Of a stretch of DNA of 64,000 nt, positions 35,342 through 44,034 are shown piece by piece (position 1 is the stretch's first letter; every line of letters begins with the position of its first letter). This DNA is from Novosphingobium sp. MD-1 (GTDB lineage Bacteria; Pseudomonadota; Alphaproteobacteria; Sphingomonadales; Sphingomonadaceae): positions 62,001-126,000 of the forward strand of contig NZ_BBXA01000026.1 in NCBI RefSeq assembly GCF_001014975.1, in the 5' to 3' direction. Made by a program: the position numbers and the translations under genes. The notes below the pieces were generated by a model. The model saw only the letters and a list, made by a program, of their open reading frames with translations, made no database searches and was not told the origin of the DNA.

Positions 35342-36375
35342 GCGTCCTTCCCTTCGTAGGCCTCGACGATGCGGCCCACGATCGGATGGCGGACCACGTC
35401 GGCGCTGCTGAAGCGGACCACGCCGATGCCGTCCACGCCTTCCAGCCGCTGCACCGCGTCCGCCAGCCCGCTGGCGTTGGTGCCGCCGGGCAGGTCGACC
35501 TGCTTCGGATCGCCGCAGATCACCATGCGGCTGTTCTGGCCGAAGCGGGTGAGGAACATCTTCATCTGCGCCGGCGTGGTATTCTGCGCCTCGTCCAGAA
35601 TGACGAAGGCATCGGCCAGCGTGCGGCCGCGCATGAAGGCGATCGGCGCGATCTCGATCTCGCCCGAGGCCATGCGGCGTTCGACCTGTTCGGGCGGCAT
35701 GCAGTCATAGAGCGCGTCGTAGAGCGGGCGGAGATAGGGATCGACCTTCTCCTTCATGTCGCCGGGCAGGAAGCCCAGCCGTTCGCCCGCCTCGACCGCC
35801 GGGCGCGACAGGATCAGCCGCTGGACGCTGCCCGAAATGAGCTGCGCCACCGCCTGCGCCACCGCGAGGTAGGTCTTGCCGGTGCCCGCCGGGCCGAGCG
35901 CGAAGATCACATCGTCGCGCACCAGCGCCTTCATGTATTCGATCTGGGTGACCGAGCGCGGCGCGATGGTTTTCTTGCGGGTACGGATCAGGATCGGCGG
36001 CGGCGCGCCGGGCGTGCCGGTGATGATCCCGTCCAGCGTCGGCTCATTGCTCATCGCGATCAGCGCCTCGACCGCGCCGGCGTCCATGTCCTGCCCGGTG
36101 AGCAGGCGCTGGTGCATCGCCTTCAGCACATCGCGTGCGCGGGCCACCGCATCTTCCGGCCCTTCGATCAGCACGCGGTTGCCGCGCGCCGAAATATAGA
36201 CGCCGAGCCGGTTTTCGATCTGGACGAGATTGGTGTCGAACTGGCCGAACAGGGCGCCAAGCACGGTCTGTTCGTCGAATTCGACTTCCACCCGGGCGCG
36301 CCTGTTGTGGTCGGGCCGGCTGGCTTCGGGGCGATGCTGCGCCTCATCATGGGCACGATGCAGTTTGCGGGCCAT
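35338..36375 (-). CDS. phoH: PhoH-like ATPase
   Basis: A 345-residue protein. An N-terminal KH-like RNA-binding part (LVQIENRLGVYISARGNRVL) precedes a P-loop ATPase/helicase-type domain with Walker A GPAGTGKTYLA, Walker B AFVILDEAQNTT and sensor GDPKQVDLPGG. The usual partner is YbeY, with which it is thought to act in RNA processing. The ybeY start overlaps its stop. Upstream, miaB would normally adjoin, but an RcnB-like gene lies between. Confidence 0.95.
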   Translation of the reverse strand: MARKLHRAHDEAQHRPEASRPDHNRRARVEVEFDEQTVLGALFGQFDTNLVQIENRLGVYISARGNRVLIEGPEDAVARARDVLKAMHQRLLTGQDMDAGAVEALIAMSNEPTLDGIITGTPGAPPPILIRTRKKTIAPRSVTQIEYMKALVRDDVIFALGPAGTGKTYLAVAQAVAQLISGSVQRLILSRPAVEAGERLGFLPGDMKEKVDPYLRPLYDALYDCMPPEQVERRMASGEIEIAPIAFMRGRTLADAFVILDEAQNTTPAQMKMFLTRFGQNSRMVICGDPKQVDLPGGTNASGLADAVQRLEGVDGIGVVRFSSADVVRHPIVGRIVEAYEGKDA

Positions 36376-36646
36376 GCGCTCCTTTCATGCGGGCCGCGTC
36401 TGCGGCCGTGGATTCAAGATAGATCGCCCGGGGCGCGGCGCAAGCGGGACGGGGCGCTATCACACGGCTTTTGTCGGGGAAAACCGGGCGCTCGTCGCAG
36501 GGTGCTGAAACAAAGGGATTCCTTTCGCGTTGCTGACAGCAGGGTTCCGCACCGGTTCACCCGAATCGGACAATAAGCGGTGCAGATGTCCGGCCCCGGT
36601 CCTTCGCGGAAATCCCGGCCGGACCATCCGTTGAAGGAGACGAACG

Positions 36647-37138
36647 ATGCGCAAGATCATGATGGCCGCGCTGGCCGCCAGCGCCCTGGCTTCCGCCGTG
36701 GCCCCCACCGCCGCCAGCGCGCAGAGCGCGCGCGAACTGCATCACGATCGCCGCGAAATGCAGCGCGACCGCGCCGAGATCCGCCACGACATGCGCCGGG
36801 GCGATCACCGCGAGGCGCGCGAGGATCGCCGCGAATATCGCGAAGACCGCCGCGAATACCGCGAGGACTGGCGCGATTATCGCCGCGCCCATGGCGACGT
36901 CTATCGCCGGGGCGGGTACTACGGTCCGCGTGGCTATGCCTATCGCCCGGTCCGTCCCGGCTACCGCTTCGCCGCGCCCTATTACGCGCAGCGCTACTGG
37001 ATCAACGACCCCTGGGCTTATCGCCTGACCCCGCCGCGCTACGGCTACCAGCGCTGGGTGCGTTACGGTAACGACGTGGTGCTGATCGACACGCGCAGCG
37101 GCGTAACGTTACAGGTGATCGGCAGCTTCTTTTTGTAA
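36647..37138 (+). CDS. RcnB-like periplasmic protein
   Basis: A 163-residue secreted protein. The signal peptide is RKIMMAALAASALASAVAPT ending at ASAQSA. Residues ~30-85 are a charged coiled coil made of R-E-D-R repeats (REYREDRREYREDWRDYRR), and residues ~90-163 are Tyr/Arg/Pro-rich ending in GYQRWVRYGNDVVLIDTRSG and VLQVIG-type strands, the RcnB nickel/cobalt-homeostasis fold. Such proteins are common in sphingomonads, often many per genome. It is inserted on the opposite strand between phoH and miaB. The ATG follows GAAGGAGACGAACG. Confidence 0.85.
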   Translation: MRKIMMAALAASALASAVAPTAASAQSARELHHDRREMQRDRAEIRHDMRRGDHREAREDRREYREDRREYREDWRDYRRAHGDVYRRGGYYGPRGYAYRPVRPGYRFAAPYYAQRYWINDPWAYRLTPPRYGYQRWVRYGNDVVLIDTRSGVTLQVIGSFFL

Positions 37139-37155
37139 CGAAAACAGTGGTTTCC

Positions 37156-37183
37156 GGGGGCGGTCCTGACGGAGGTCGCCCCC
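37156..37183. terminator. Stem-loop between convergent RcnB-like gene and miaB
   Basis: GGGGGCG-14 bases-CGCCCCC, directly before the miaB stop codon at 37185. The plus side follows the end of the RcnB-like gene after CTTTTTGTAACG. Likely stops transcription from both genes. Confidence 0.6.
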
Positions 37184-37184
37184 G

Positions 37185-38507
37185 CTACCCTACCGGCTTC
37201 CCCGCCAGCGAGTTCGGCCCCGCGTCCACCAGATCGACCTCCACCAGATCGCCGATCGCGGCATCGCCGGTGAAGTGGACCGACTGGAGCCAGGGCGACT
37301 TGCCCAGCCATTGCCCCGGATGCTTGCCCCGGCGTTCGACCAGCACCGTGCAGCGCCGGCCGACGCTGGCCCGGTTGAACGCGAGTTGATCGCGGTTGAG
37401 CGCGGCCTGGAGGCGCTGGAGCCTCTCGTCCATTACCTCGGCCGGGACATGATCCTCCATCGTCGCGGCGGGCGTGCCGGGGCGGGGGGAATACTTGAAG
37501 CTGAACGCCTGGGCATAGCCGACGGCATCGACGATGCGCAGCGTGTCTTCGAACTCGGCGTCGGTCTCGCCGGGGAAACCGACGATGAAATCGCCCGAGA
37601 GCGCGATGTCCGGCCGCGCCGCGCGCACGCGTTCGAGCAGGCGCAGGTAGCTTTCGGCGGTATGGCTGCGGTTCATCGCCTTCAGCACGCGGTCGTTGCC
37701 CGATTGCACGGGCAGGTGCAGGAACGGCATCAGCTTGGCGTTGGTGCCGTGCGCTTCGATCAGCGCCTCGTCCATGTCGGCCGGGTGGCTGGTGGTGTAG
37801 CGGATGCGCGCCAGATCGGGGATCGCGGCGAGTTCGGCGGCAAGGCCCGCCAGCCCCGTGGCGCGGCCCTTCGCGTCCTCGCCCGCCCAGGCGTTGACGT
37901 TCTGGCCCAGCAGCGTGATTTCGCGCGCGCCGCCTTCGACCAGCAGCTTCGCTTCCTCGACCAGATCGGCGAAGGGCCGGCTGATTTCCGCGCCGCGCGT
38001 ATAGGGCACCACGCAATAGGTGCAGAACTTGTCGCAGCCTTCCTGCACGGTCAGGAACGCGCTGGGGCCGGAGCGGCGGCGGCGCGGCAGCGCGGCGAAC
38101 TTGGCTTCGGCCGGCATGTCGGTTTCGGTGGCGCGCTTGCCCGCGGCGGCTTCGGCGACCATCTCGGGCAGGCGGTGGTAGGCTTGCGGGCCGACCACGA
38201 CCCGGACCGAGGGCGCGCGCGCCATGATCTCCTCGCCCTCCGCCTGGGCGACGCAGCCGGCCACCGCGATCAGCGGCGAGGAACCGTCCTCGCGCCGCAG
38301 GCGGCCGATGTCCGAATAGACCTTTTCGGTGGCCTTTTCGCGGATGTGGCAGGTGTTGAGCACGACGAGATCGGCATCGTCGCGCGCGTCGGCGGGCGTC
38401 ATGCCCTGCGCCGCGAGCAGTTCGGCCATGCGTTCGCCGTCATAGACGTTCATCTGGCAGCCGAAGCTCTTGACGTGGAAGGTCCGGGGGGAGGTGGGGG
38501 AAGCCAT
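37185..38507 (-). CDS. miaB: tRNA-2-methylthio-N6-dimethylallyladenosine synthase
   Basis: A 440-residue radical-SAM methylthiotransferase acting on A37 of tRNAs that read U-starting codons. Cluster ligands of the N-terminal UPF0004 domain are in [20 protein letters not shown] and VAGCVAQ; the radical-SAM motif is [15 protein letters not shown]; the TRAM domain is at the C-terminus ([12 protein letters not shown]... [14 protein letters not shown]). The start ATG at 38507 lies 52 bases after plsC. Confidence 0.97.
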   Translation of the reverse strand: MASPTSPRTFHVKSFGCQMNVYDGERMAELLAAQGMTPADARDDADLVVLNTCHIREKATEKVYSDIGRLRREDGSSPLIAVAGCVAQAEGEEIMARAPSVRVVVGPQAYHRLPEMVAEAAAGKRATETDMPAEAKFAALPRRRRSGPSAFLTVQEGCDKFCTYCVVPYTRGAEISRPFADLVEEAKLLVEGGAREITLLGQNVNAWAGEDAKGRATGLAGLAAELAAIPDLARIRYTTSHPADMDEALIEAHGTNAKLMPFLHLPVQSGNDRVLKAMNRSHTAESYLRLLERVRAARPDIALSGDFIVGFPGETDAEFEDTLRIVDAVGYAQAFSFKYSPRPGTPAATMEDHVPAEVMDERLQRLQAALNRDQLAFNRASVGRRCTVLVERRGKHPGQWLGKSPWLQSVHFTGDAAIGDLVEVDLVDAGPNSLAGKPVG

Positions 38508-38559
38508 GGCGCCGGCCGATACGGGAATTTCGGGCTTTTGGAAACCGTGCCGCGTCTAT

Positions 38560-39342
38560 TCAGCGGGCCATGGCCGCGGCGATGGCTGTGGCGATGCGCG
38601 CGCGTGCCTGCGCCGCGATGGTCTTGCGCGAGGCGGTTTCGGCTTCGGTCAGCACCGGCAGGAAATGCAGCGTGACCGGGATCGGCCGCCGCCGCGCAAG
38701 GATCTTCAGGAAATTGTCGACGCCATGTTCGTCGCCCACCCAGGCGATCGCGGCGGCCTCGGGGCCGTAATCGATCCACACCGGCTGGACCACGATGCCC
38801 GGCGGCACCGGATCGATCGCGGAGAGCAGCGAGGACTTGAACGGCAGCATCCCGGTGCCGTCGCTGGTGGTGCCTTCGGGAAAGATCGCCAGCGCGCCGG
38901 TATCGCTCAGCGCCGCGCGCACATGCGCGACCTGCGCCTGCACGCTGGTGCGGTCATGCCGGGCGACGAAGACCGTATCGTTCATCTCGCACAGCCACTT
39001 GAGCAGCCCGTGCCCGGCCAGCCCGCTGTGCGCCACGAAGGCGGTGCCGGTGGCGCCCGACAGCACCGGAATGTCGAGCCAGCTGACGTGGTTGGCGACG
39101 AGGAACGCGCCGCGCCGCGCCGGCGTTCCCGCCAGCCGTCGCCGCACCCCGGCGATCCGCGCGATTCCGCCCAGGAACCGGCGCGGCCAGGGATTGTCGC
39201 GCCGCCGCGCGATGCGCCAGGCATAGTAGAGCGGCACGCAGGCGAGCAGCAGCGCCACCATGGCGAGCAGGCGCGCGAGGATGCGCAGGCGGCCGCCCAG
39301 CGGAATGCCCGCCGGGTGCGGCAGTTCAAGCGTCGCGTTCAA
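38560..39342 (-). CDS. plsC: 1-acyl-sn-glycerol-3-phosphate acyltransferase family protein
   Basis: A 260-residue membrane-associated acyltransferase. The N-terminal helix is LARLLAMVALLLACVPLYYAW; NHVSWLDIPV is the catalytic HX4D block and IFPEGTTSDG the acceptor-binding block. It should acylate lysophosphatidate or a lyso-lipid relative. The TTG start at 39342 overlaps the fur 3' end by 17 bases; no ATG sits before the conserved part, so the non-ATG start is forced. It belongs to the fur-plsC-miaB segment. Confidence 0.9.
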   Translation of the reverse strand: MNATLELPHPAGIPLGGRLRILARLLAMVALLLACVPLYYAWRIARRRDNPWPRRFLGGIARIAGVRRRLAGTPARRGAFLVANHVSWLDIPVLSGATGTAFVAHSGLAGHGLLKWLCEMNDTVFVARHDRTSVQAQVAHVRAALSDTGALAIFPEGTTSDGTGMLPFKSSLLSAIDPVPPGIVVQPVWIDYGPEAAAIAWVGDEHGVDNFLKILARRRPIPVTLHFLPVLTEAETASRKTIAAQARARIATAIAAAMAR

Positions 39343-39748
39343 GCCGGACGCCGTAAAGCTCCATGCGGTGATCGACCAGGCGATAGCCCAGCTTTTCGGC
39401 GATCTGCCGCTGGAGCGCTTCGAGTTCGGGATCGACGAATTCGATGACCTTGCCGGTCTCCACGTCGATCAGGTGATCGTGGTGCGCTTCGGGCGTGGCC
39501 TCGTAGCGCGCGCGGCCGTCGCCGAAATCGTGCCGGTCAAGAATGCCGGCCTCCTCGAACAGCCGCACGGTGCGATAGACCGTTGCGATCGAGATGCGGG
39601 AATCGATGGCGGCGGCGCGTTCGTGCAGTTTTTCGACGTCGGGGTGATCCTCGCTTTCCGACAGGACGCGCGCGATCACGCGCCGCTGGTCGGTGATGCG
39701 CAGGCCCCGTTCCGCGCAGAGAGCTTCGATGTCGATCGGTTGGTGCAC
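39326..39748 (-). CDS. fur: Fur family transcriptional regulator
   Basis: A 140-residue regulator with winged helix (GLRITDQRRVIARVLSESED, SIATVYRTVRLFEEAGIL) and a dimerisation domain. HHDHLIDVETGKVIEFVDPE holds the regulatory metal site. The CXXC zinc pair usual after HHDHLI is replaced by DVET, so the structural zinc is absent, as in other alphaproteobacterial Fur/Mur proteins; the sensed metal (Fe or Mn) cannot be told. It starts 24 bases before a strong hairpin that ends the mucR transcript. Confidence 0.93.
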   Translation of the reverse strand: MHQPIDIEALCAERGLRITDQRRVIARVLSESEDHPDVEKLHERAAAIDSRISIATVYRTVRLFEEAGILDRHDFGDGRARYEATPEAHHDHLIDVETGKVIEFVDPELEALQRQIAEKLGYRLVDHRMELYGVRLERDA

Positions 39749-39771
39749 GTGTTACCCGGATAAGAATGCAA

Positions 39772-39802
39772 TTGGCCCGCCGATCATAGACCGGCGGGCC
39801 AA
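39772..39802 (-). terminator. Terminator hairpin of mucR
   Basis: TTGGCCCGCCG-9 bases-CGGCGGGCCAA, an 11-base perfect stem 29 bases after the mucR stop, followed on the minus strand by TTGCATTCTT. It separates mucR from fur. Confidence 0.75.
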
Positions 39803-39830
39803 TTCTTCAACCTGCGAAGACGCGGCAGGT

Positions 39831-40295
39831 TCAGGACGCCGAGGCGGCCTTGGCGCGGCCACGCTTGGGCGCGGCAGGGGCCGGCGTGGCGGGCTTGCGG
39901 CCCAGGCCGATCTTCTTGGCCAGTTCGCGGCGCTTTTCGGCATAGGCCGGCGCGACCATGGGATAGTCGGCGGGCAGGTTCCAGCGCGCGCGGTACTGTT
40001 CCGGCGTCATGTTGTAGCGCGTGGCGAGGTGGCGCTTGAGCATTTTCAGCTTCTTGCCGTCTTCCAGGCAGACGATGTGATCGTTCTTGACCGACGCGCG
40101 GATCGAAACCGCCGGCTCGGGCGCGGGTTCGGGAGCGGGTTCGCCGGGGTTCAGGCCCGCGAGCGCCGAATAGACGTTCGAGATCAGCGTGGGCAGATCG
40201 CCAACCGAGACACTGTTGTTGCTGACGTGCGCGGCAACAATGTCCGATGTGAGCGTGATCAGCGTTTCACGCATGTCGTTTTCGATTTCACTCAT
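39831..40295 (-). CDS. mucR: MucR family transcriptional regulator
   Basis: A 154-residue regulator of the Ros/MucR family. The N-terminal oligomerisation helices are TLITLTSDIVAAHVSNNSVS; the DNA-binding domain is VCLEDGKKLKMLKRHLATRY, then NMTPEQYRARWNLPADYPMV. The second zinc ligand is an Asp (C-x2-D) and the pair of His follows, as in MucR rather than Ros. MucR binds AT-rich DNA as an H-NS-like silencer. The ATG at 40295 (MSEIEND) gives the family N-terminus; a longer frame to 40394 is rejected. Its own promoter is AT-rich, as expected for autoregulation. Confidence 0.94.
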   Translation of the reverse strand: MSEIENDMRETLITLTSDIVAAHVSNNSVSVGDLPTLISNVYSALAGLNPGEPAPEPAPEPAVSIRASVKNDHIVCLEDGKKLKMLKRHLATRYNMTPEQYRARWNLPADYPMVAPAYAEKRRELAKKIGLGRKPATPAPAAPKRGRAKAASAS

Positions 40296-40456
40296 TTCTA
40301 TGTCGACCTTCTGAGTTTTCTGGTTTTGCGTATTTTGATATGGTTGTCCCAGGGACCATATAGGATCAATTCCTATAGAACCATTCGTTTTCAAGACAAC
40401 GCATTGTTACATGAAAGGCCGCAATATGAATGATTTTTCATGCCGGCCGTATTGCC

Positions 40457-40927
40457 TCAGTCCAATACGAGTTCCTGACTGATCGCATCGAGCCGTTCGC
40501 CGCCCGGCGTCCGGTAATAGGCGCGCCGGATGCCCACCGGGGTAAATCCATGCGCGGTGTAGAGATGCATCGCGGGATTGCCATGCCGCATCTCGAGAAA
40601 GACGCGTTTGATCCCGTTCGCGCGCGCTTCGTCGATGAACCGCGACAAAAGACGGTGGCCAAGTCCCCGTCGGCGGTATTCGGGAGCGATCGCGAAAAGC
40701 AGAAGTTCTTCTTCGTCCAGAATACTGCGGCCGAGGAAGAAGCCGGCGGTTTCGTCACCCGGTTCGACGGCGGAACCGCCGTCGGCTGCGATCAGGCCGT
40801 AGCGGCAGCGGCCGAGCAGCAGCGCGTCGGCCACCTGCCGGCGGTTCCAGGCCTCGCCGTATTCGGGCGGAAACGCCCGCTCCATGACGCTGATGATCCG
40901 GTCGAGATCGTCTTCGGGCGCGATCAT
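40457..40927 (-). CDS. rimI: Ribosomal-protein-alanine N-acetyltransferase-like GNAT protein
   Basis: A 156-residue GNAT acetyltransferase. The CoA loop is FAIAPEYRRRGLGHRLLSRF, followed by VFLEMRHGNPAMHLYTAHGF and RRAYYRTPGGERLDA, typical of RimI. It overlaps the tsaB stop by four bases; tsaB-rimI pairs are common and RimI may modify ribosomal protein S18 or other N-termini. Confidence 0.92.
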   Translation of the reverse strand: MIAPEDDLDRIISVMERAFPPEYGEAWNRRQVADALLLGRCRYGLIAADGGSAVEPGDETAGFFLGRSILDEEELLLFAIAPEYRRRGLGHRLLSRFIDEARANGIKRVFLEMRHGNPAMHLYTAHGFTPVGIRRAYYRTPGGERLDAISQELVLD

Positions 40928-41553
40928 CGCGGTTGGGGCAGCTTCGCGTCGGGCGCGCGGCCATAGCGGGGGGCGGGATCGGCGGCGATCGCCTGTTCGG
41001 GCAGCAGCGCGAAGGCGCGCGCATCCGGCCGCAGCACCAGGGCGAGAGGCGCCGCGCCGGTTTCCCCACGCCGCGCCGCCACCGCTTCGGCCTGGCTGCC
41101 CGCGACCAGCGGCGCGGTGGAGCGGGCCACGGCGTCCTCGGGCGCGAGCGAGAGCACCGGTTCGGTCGGCCGGCCCGCCGCGTCGAAGGACTGGAAGAAC
41201 CATTCGCCGTGCCCGCCGGTCATGACCACATCGATGGCGGCCTGCGGATGATCGCGCCGCGCCATGGCGGCGACCAGCGCCAGGCTTTCGAAGCCTTCGA
41301 TCCGCGCGCCCCACGCCAGCGCCAGCGCGCGCGCGGCGGCAAGGCCGACGCGGATGCCGGTGAAGCTGCCGGGGCCGCAATCGACCGCGATCGCATCGGC
41401 GCGGCCCTTCCCGGGCAGGGCGGCGATCATCGGCACCAGCCGTTCGGCGTGGCCGCGCCCCAGGGCGAGGCATTCGCCCGCGATCAGGTCATCCCCGTCG
41501 AACAGCGCGACCGAGCAATCTTCCGTCGCGCTGTCGATGACGAGACGTCTCAT
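40924..41553 (-). CDS. tsaB: tRNA threonylcarbamoyladenosine biosynthesis protein TsaB
   Basis: A 209-residue ASKHA-fold protein (LVIDSATEDCSVALFDGDDL at the start, DAIAVDCGPGSFTGIRVGLA as the dimer helix). It forms the TsaBDE complex that puts t6A on tRNA position 37. The TsaD partner is not in the window. It is coupled to rimI downstream. Confidence 0.95.
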   Translation of the reverse strand: MRRLVIDSATEDCSVALFDGDDLIAGECLALGRGHAERLVPMIAALPGKGRADAIAVDCGPGSFTGIRVGLAAARALALAWGARIEGFESLALVAAMARRDHPQAAIDVVMTGGHGEWFFQSFDAAGRPTEPVLSLAPEDAVARSTAPLVAGSQAEAVAARRGETGAAPLALVLRPDARAFALLPEQAIAADPAPRYGRAPDAKLPQPR

Positions 41554-41580
41554 AGGGTTGGTCCGCCGGTCAGGCGCCGG

Positions 41581-42174
41581 TCAGGCGATCGTGTTGAAAG
41601 TCCCGAAATCCGGGCGCGGGCTGCGCTCGAAGATCGTGGCGGGATCGCCATAGCCCAGCGTGGAGATGAAGTTGGACTTCACGCGCGGCGTATCGGCGAA
41701 GAACGCGGCGTCGACGGCGGCGTTGTCGAAGCCCGACATCGGCCCGGTATCCAGGCCCAGCGCGCGCGCGGCGAGGATGAAATAGCCGCCCTGCAGCGTG
41801 GAATTGCGCATCGCCGAAATCTGGCGCAGCGGCTCATTGCCGTCGAACCAGCTTTTGGCGTCGGTGTGCGGGAACAGCCAGGGCAACTGTTCATGGAAAT
41901 CGAGGTCCATGCCGATGATCACGGTGGCCGGGGCCTGCCGGATCTTGTCGGGATTGGCGCCGCCGGCCAGCGCCGCGAGCTTTTCCTTGGCTTCCGGCGT
42001 GACGCACCAGACCAGCCGCGCGGGCATCTGGTTGGCCGAGGTCGGCCCCATCTTCATCAGGTCCCAGATCGCGTGAAGCTGCGCTTCGGTCACCGGCTTG
42101 TCGAGATACCCGTTATAGGTGCGCGCGGTACGGAAAAGCTGATCGAGCGCGGCATCGGCAAGCGGCTGGGACAT
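41581..42174 (-). CDS. RutE-like malonic semialdehyde reductase/nitroreductase
   Basis: A 197-residue FMN-dependent nitroreductase-fold protein. [50 protein letters not shown] and [16 protein letters not shown] match the RutE/HadB branch, which in the Rut pathway reduces malonic semialdehyde to 3-hydroxypropionate. No other rut gene is nearby, so a general aldehyde or nitro reductase role is as likely. It lies 27 bases from tsaB on the same strand. Confidence 0.9.
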   Translation of the reverse strand: MSQPLADAALDQLFRTARTYNGYLDKPVTEAQLHAIWDLMKMGPTSANQMPARLVWCVTPEAKEKLAALAGGANPDKIRQAPATVIIGMDLDFHEQLPWLFPHTDAKSWFDGNEPLRQISAMRNSTLQGGYFILAARALGLDTGPMSGFDNAAVDAAFFADTPRVKSNFISTLGYGDPATIFERSPRPDFGTFNTIA

Positions 42175-42238
42175 GAGGACTCCTGGGCGTTGTTCGGGCA
42201 GTGGCGGGGTCCAGCCCTGGGGCCGGCAGCCCCCGAAA

Positions 42239-42820
42239 TCAGGCGGCGCGGACTTCGCTGACTTCGGGCACGTAGTGCTTCAGCAGGCTTTCGATGCCGT
42301 GCTTGAGCGTGGCCGTGGACGACGGACAGCCCGAGCACGCGCCCTGCATCTGCAGAAAGACCACGCCTTCGCGGAAGCCGCGATAGACGATGTCGCCCCC
42401 GTCGTTCGCCACCGCCGGGCGGATGCGGGTTTCGATCAGTTCGCGGATCTGCGCCACGACATCGGCGTCGGCCGGATCGTCACCCACGTCCGCGTCAGCC
42501 TCCTCGCCGGGAACGACGATGCCGGCGGCGGTGCCGGGCGCGAACAGCGGGGCCTGGCTGACGAAGTGATCGAGCAGCACCGAAAGCACCTGCGGCTTGG
42601 CATCCGACCACTGCGATCCCGGCGCGATCGTGACCGAGACGAAATCGCGGCCGAAGAACACGCCGGTCACATCGCCCAGCGTGAACAGCGCCTCGGCCAG
42701 CGGCGAAGCGGCGGCTTCCTCTTCGGAGAGGAATTCGCGCGTGCCCGACGGCATGACCTGCTCGCCGGGCAGGAACTTCAGCGTGGCCGGGTTAGGCGTG
42801 GTTTCGGTTTCGATGAACAT
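42239..42820 (-). CDS. nfuA: NfuA-type Fe-S cluster carrier
   Basis: A 193-residue scaffold. The N-terminal Nfu domain is [19 protein letters not shown]; the C-terminal NifU domain has [20 protein letters not shown] and [10 protein letters not shown], where C-x2-C binds a [4Fe-4S] cluster at the dimer interface. The Fe-S-dependent clients nearby (MiaB, BioB, FdsA, Nth) are plausible recipients. The first gene of the leftward tsaB-rimI group, with a 64-base gap to the RutE-like gene. Confidence 0.95.
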   Translation of the reverse strand: MFIETETTPNPATLKFLPGEQVMPSGTREFLSEEEAAASPLAEALFTLGDVTGVFFGRDFVSVTIAPGSQWSDAKPQVLSVLLDHFVSQAPLFAPGTAAGIVVPGEEADADVGDDPADADVVAQIRELIETRIRPAVANDGGDIVYRGFREGVVFLQMQGACSGCPSSTATLKHGIESLLKHYVPEVSEVRAA

Positions 42821-42907
42821 ACTTGTGCATGTAGGCGCGCGGCGGAGGGGGTCAAGCCCCGGGCGTGAGGCCGGTGTCCGGTTGGCGGCGGGGTTCCGGC
42901 CCTGCGT

Positions 42908-43207
42908 TCAGGCCGTGACGTTGACGAACTGCCCCGGCGCGACCGTGGCCACGCCGCTGTAGGCCGCGCTGATCGACGACCCTTGCGAGGCCTGAAGCTC
43001 GTAATGGATGGACTTCATGCGATCATGCTGCGCCGGATCGGCCGACAGAACGTTGCGATCGGCCTTCTTCGGATCGTTGACGCCGAACGGCCCCGCCGTG
43101 GGATTCGCGGGGTCAACGTTCTTCTGGGCCAGCGCCACTTCCGAACAATTGCGGCAGGAAAAGCCATTGACCCAGACCGGAGAACTATAATCGCTGCTGA
43201 TCGTCAT
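42908..43207 (-). CDS. Small hypothetical protein with a CxxC motif
   Basis: A 99-residue soluble protein. After a short start comes VNGFSCRNCSEVALAQKNVD, where C-x2-C could bind zinc, and the C-terminus ISAAYSGVATVAPGQFVNVT is a beta-rich end. No signal peptide or membrane helix. I recall similar short proteins in sphingomonads but no function. Start ATG at 43207; divergent from the FKBP gene across a 166-base gap. Codon use is normal for the region, so it is probably real. Confidence 0.65.
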   Translation of the reverse strand: MTISSDYSSPVWVNGFSCRNCSEVALAQKNVDPANPTAGPFGVNDPKKADRNVLSADPAQHDRMKSIHYELQASQGSSISAAYSGVATVAPGQFVNVTA

Positions 43208-43373
43208 CCGGTCGACTCGCTCCTGCCTTCGCTGTGGGCCTCATGGTTTTCCCATGACGTGGTTAAGCCTTTCTGGCGGGCCATGGTTAAGCAGGTCTTA
43301 ATCCCGATCCCGATGGTCGATATGCGACAAATCGCGACTGTTCGACGCCAGCCCGTGCCCTTATAGCGACGGC

Positions 43374-43964
43374 ATGAGCACCTTCTCCCGCGCGCCGCGC
43401 CCCTCCGCCTTTTTCGTTTCCGCCGGCCGCGCGTTCACCGCGCTGGCCCTTGCGCTGGCGCCGGGATTCGCCATGGCGGCGGCCCCCGCCGCGCCGGCTG
43501 CCGCGGGGCAGATCATCCCGCTGCCGCTCAATCCCGTGATCCCGGCCAGCCAGCGCGCCTGCGCGCTGAAGACGGCGTCGGGCCTCGGCTATACCGTGCT
43601 CAAGCCCGCCGACGGCGCGAAGCCGACCAAGGACGATTTCGTGCTGGTCAACTACATCGGCTATATCGCCGCGACCGGCGCGGTGTTCGATCAGGGGATG
43701 CAGGCCGCGTTCCCCGTGGGCGGCGTGATCCCGGGCTTTTCCGAAGGGCTGCAGCTGCTGCCGCAGGGCGCGATCTACCGCCTGTGCGTGCCGTCGGCGC
43801 AAGGCTACGGTGCGCAGGGCGCGGGCGACATCCCGGCGAACGCCGATCTGGTGTTCCAGGTGGAACTGGTGGACCACAAGTCCGCCGCCGAAGTGGAAGC
43901 CATGCGCAAGGCGGCGCAGGCCCAGCAGGGCGCGCCGGGCGCCGCCGCCGCGCCGCAGCCCTGA
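43374..43964 (+). CDS. Periplasmic FKBP-type peptidyl-prolyl isomerase
   Basis: A 196-residue protein with a signal peptide (FTALALALAPGFAMAAAP) and an FKBP domain from about residue 60: DDFVLVNYIGYIAATGAVFD, VIPGFSEGLQLLPQGAIYRL, PSAQGYGAQGAGDIPANADL and VFQVELVD. The C-terminal 25 residues are an Ala/Gln-rich tail. It helps fold envelope proteins. The next gene begins 70 bases on, on the same strand. Confidence 0.92.
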   Translation: MSTFSRAPRPSAFFVSAGRAFTALALALAPGFAMAAAPAAPAAAGQIIPLPLNPVIPASQRACALKTASGLGYTVLKPADGAKPTKDDFVLVNYIGYIAATGAVFDQGMQAAFPVGGVIPGFSEGLQLLPQGAIYRLCVPSAQGYGAQGAGDIPANADLVFQVELVDHKSAAEVEAMRKAAQAQQGAPGAAAAPQP

Positions 43965-44034
43965 CCGATCGCGCCGGAAACGGGGCCGGTCCTATTCACT
44001 GGCCCTTCATCCACGCGCTTCCTATAGAGGCGGG

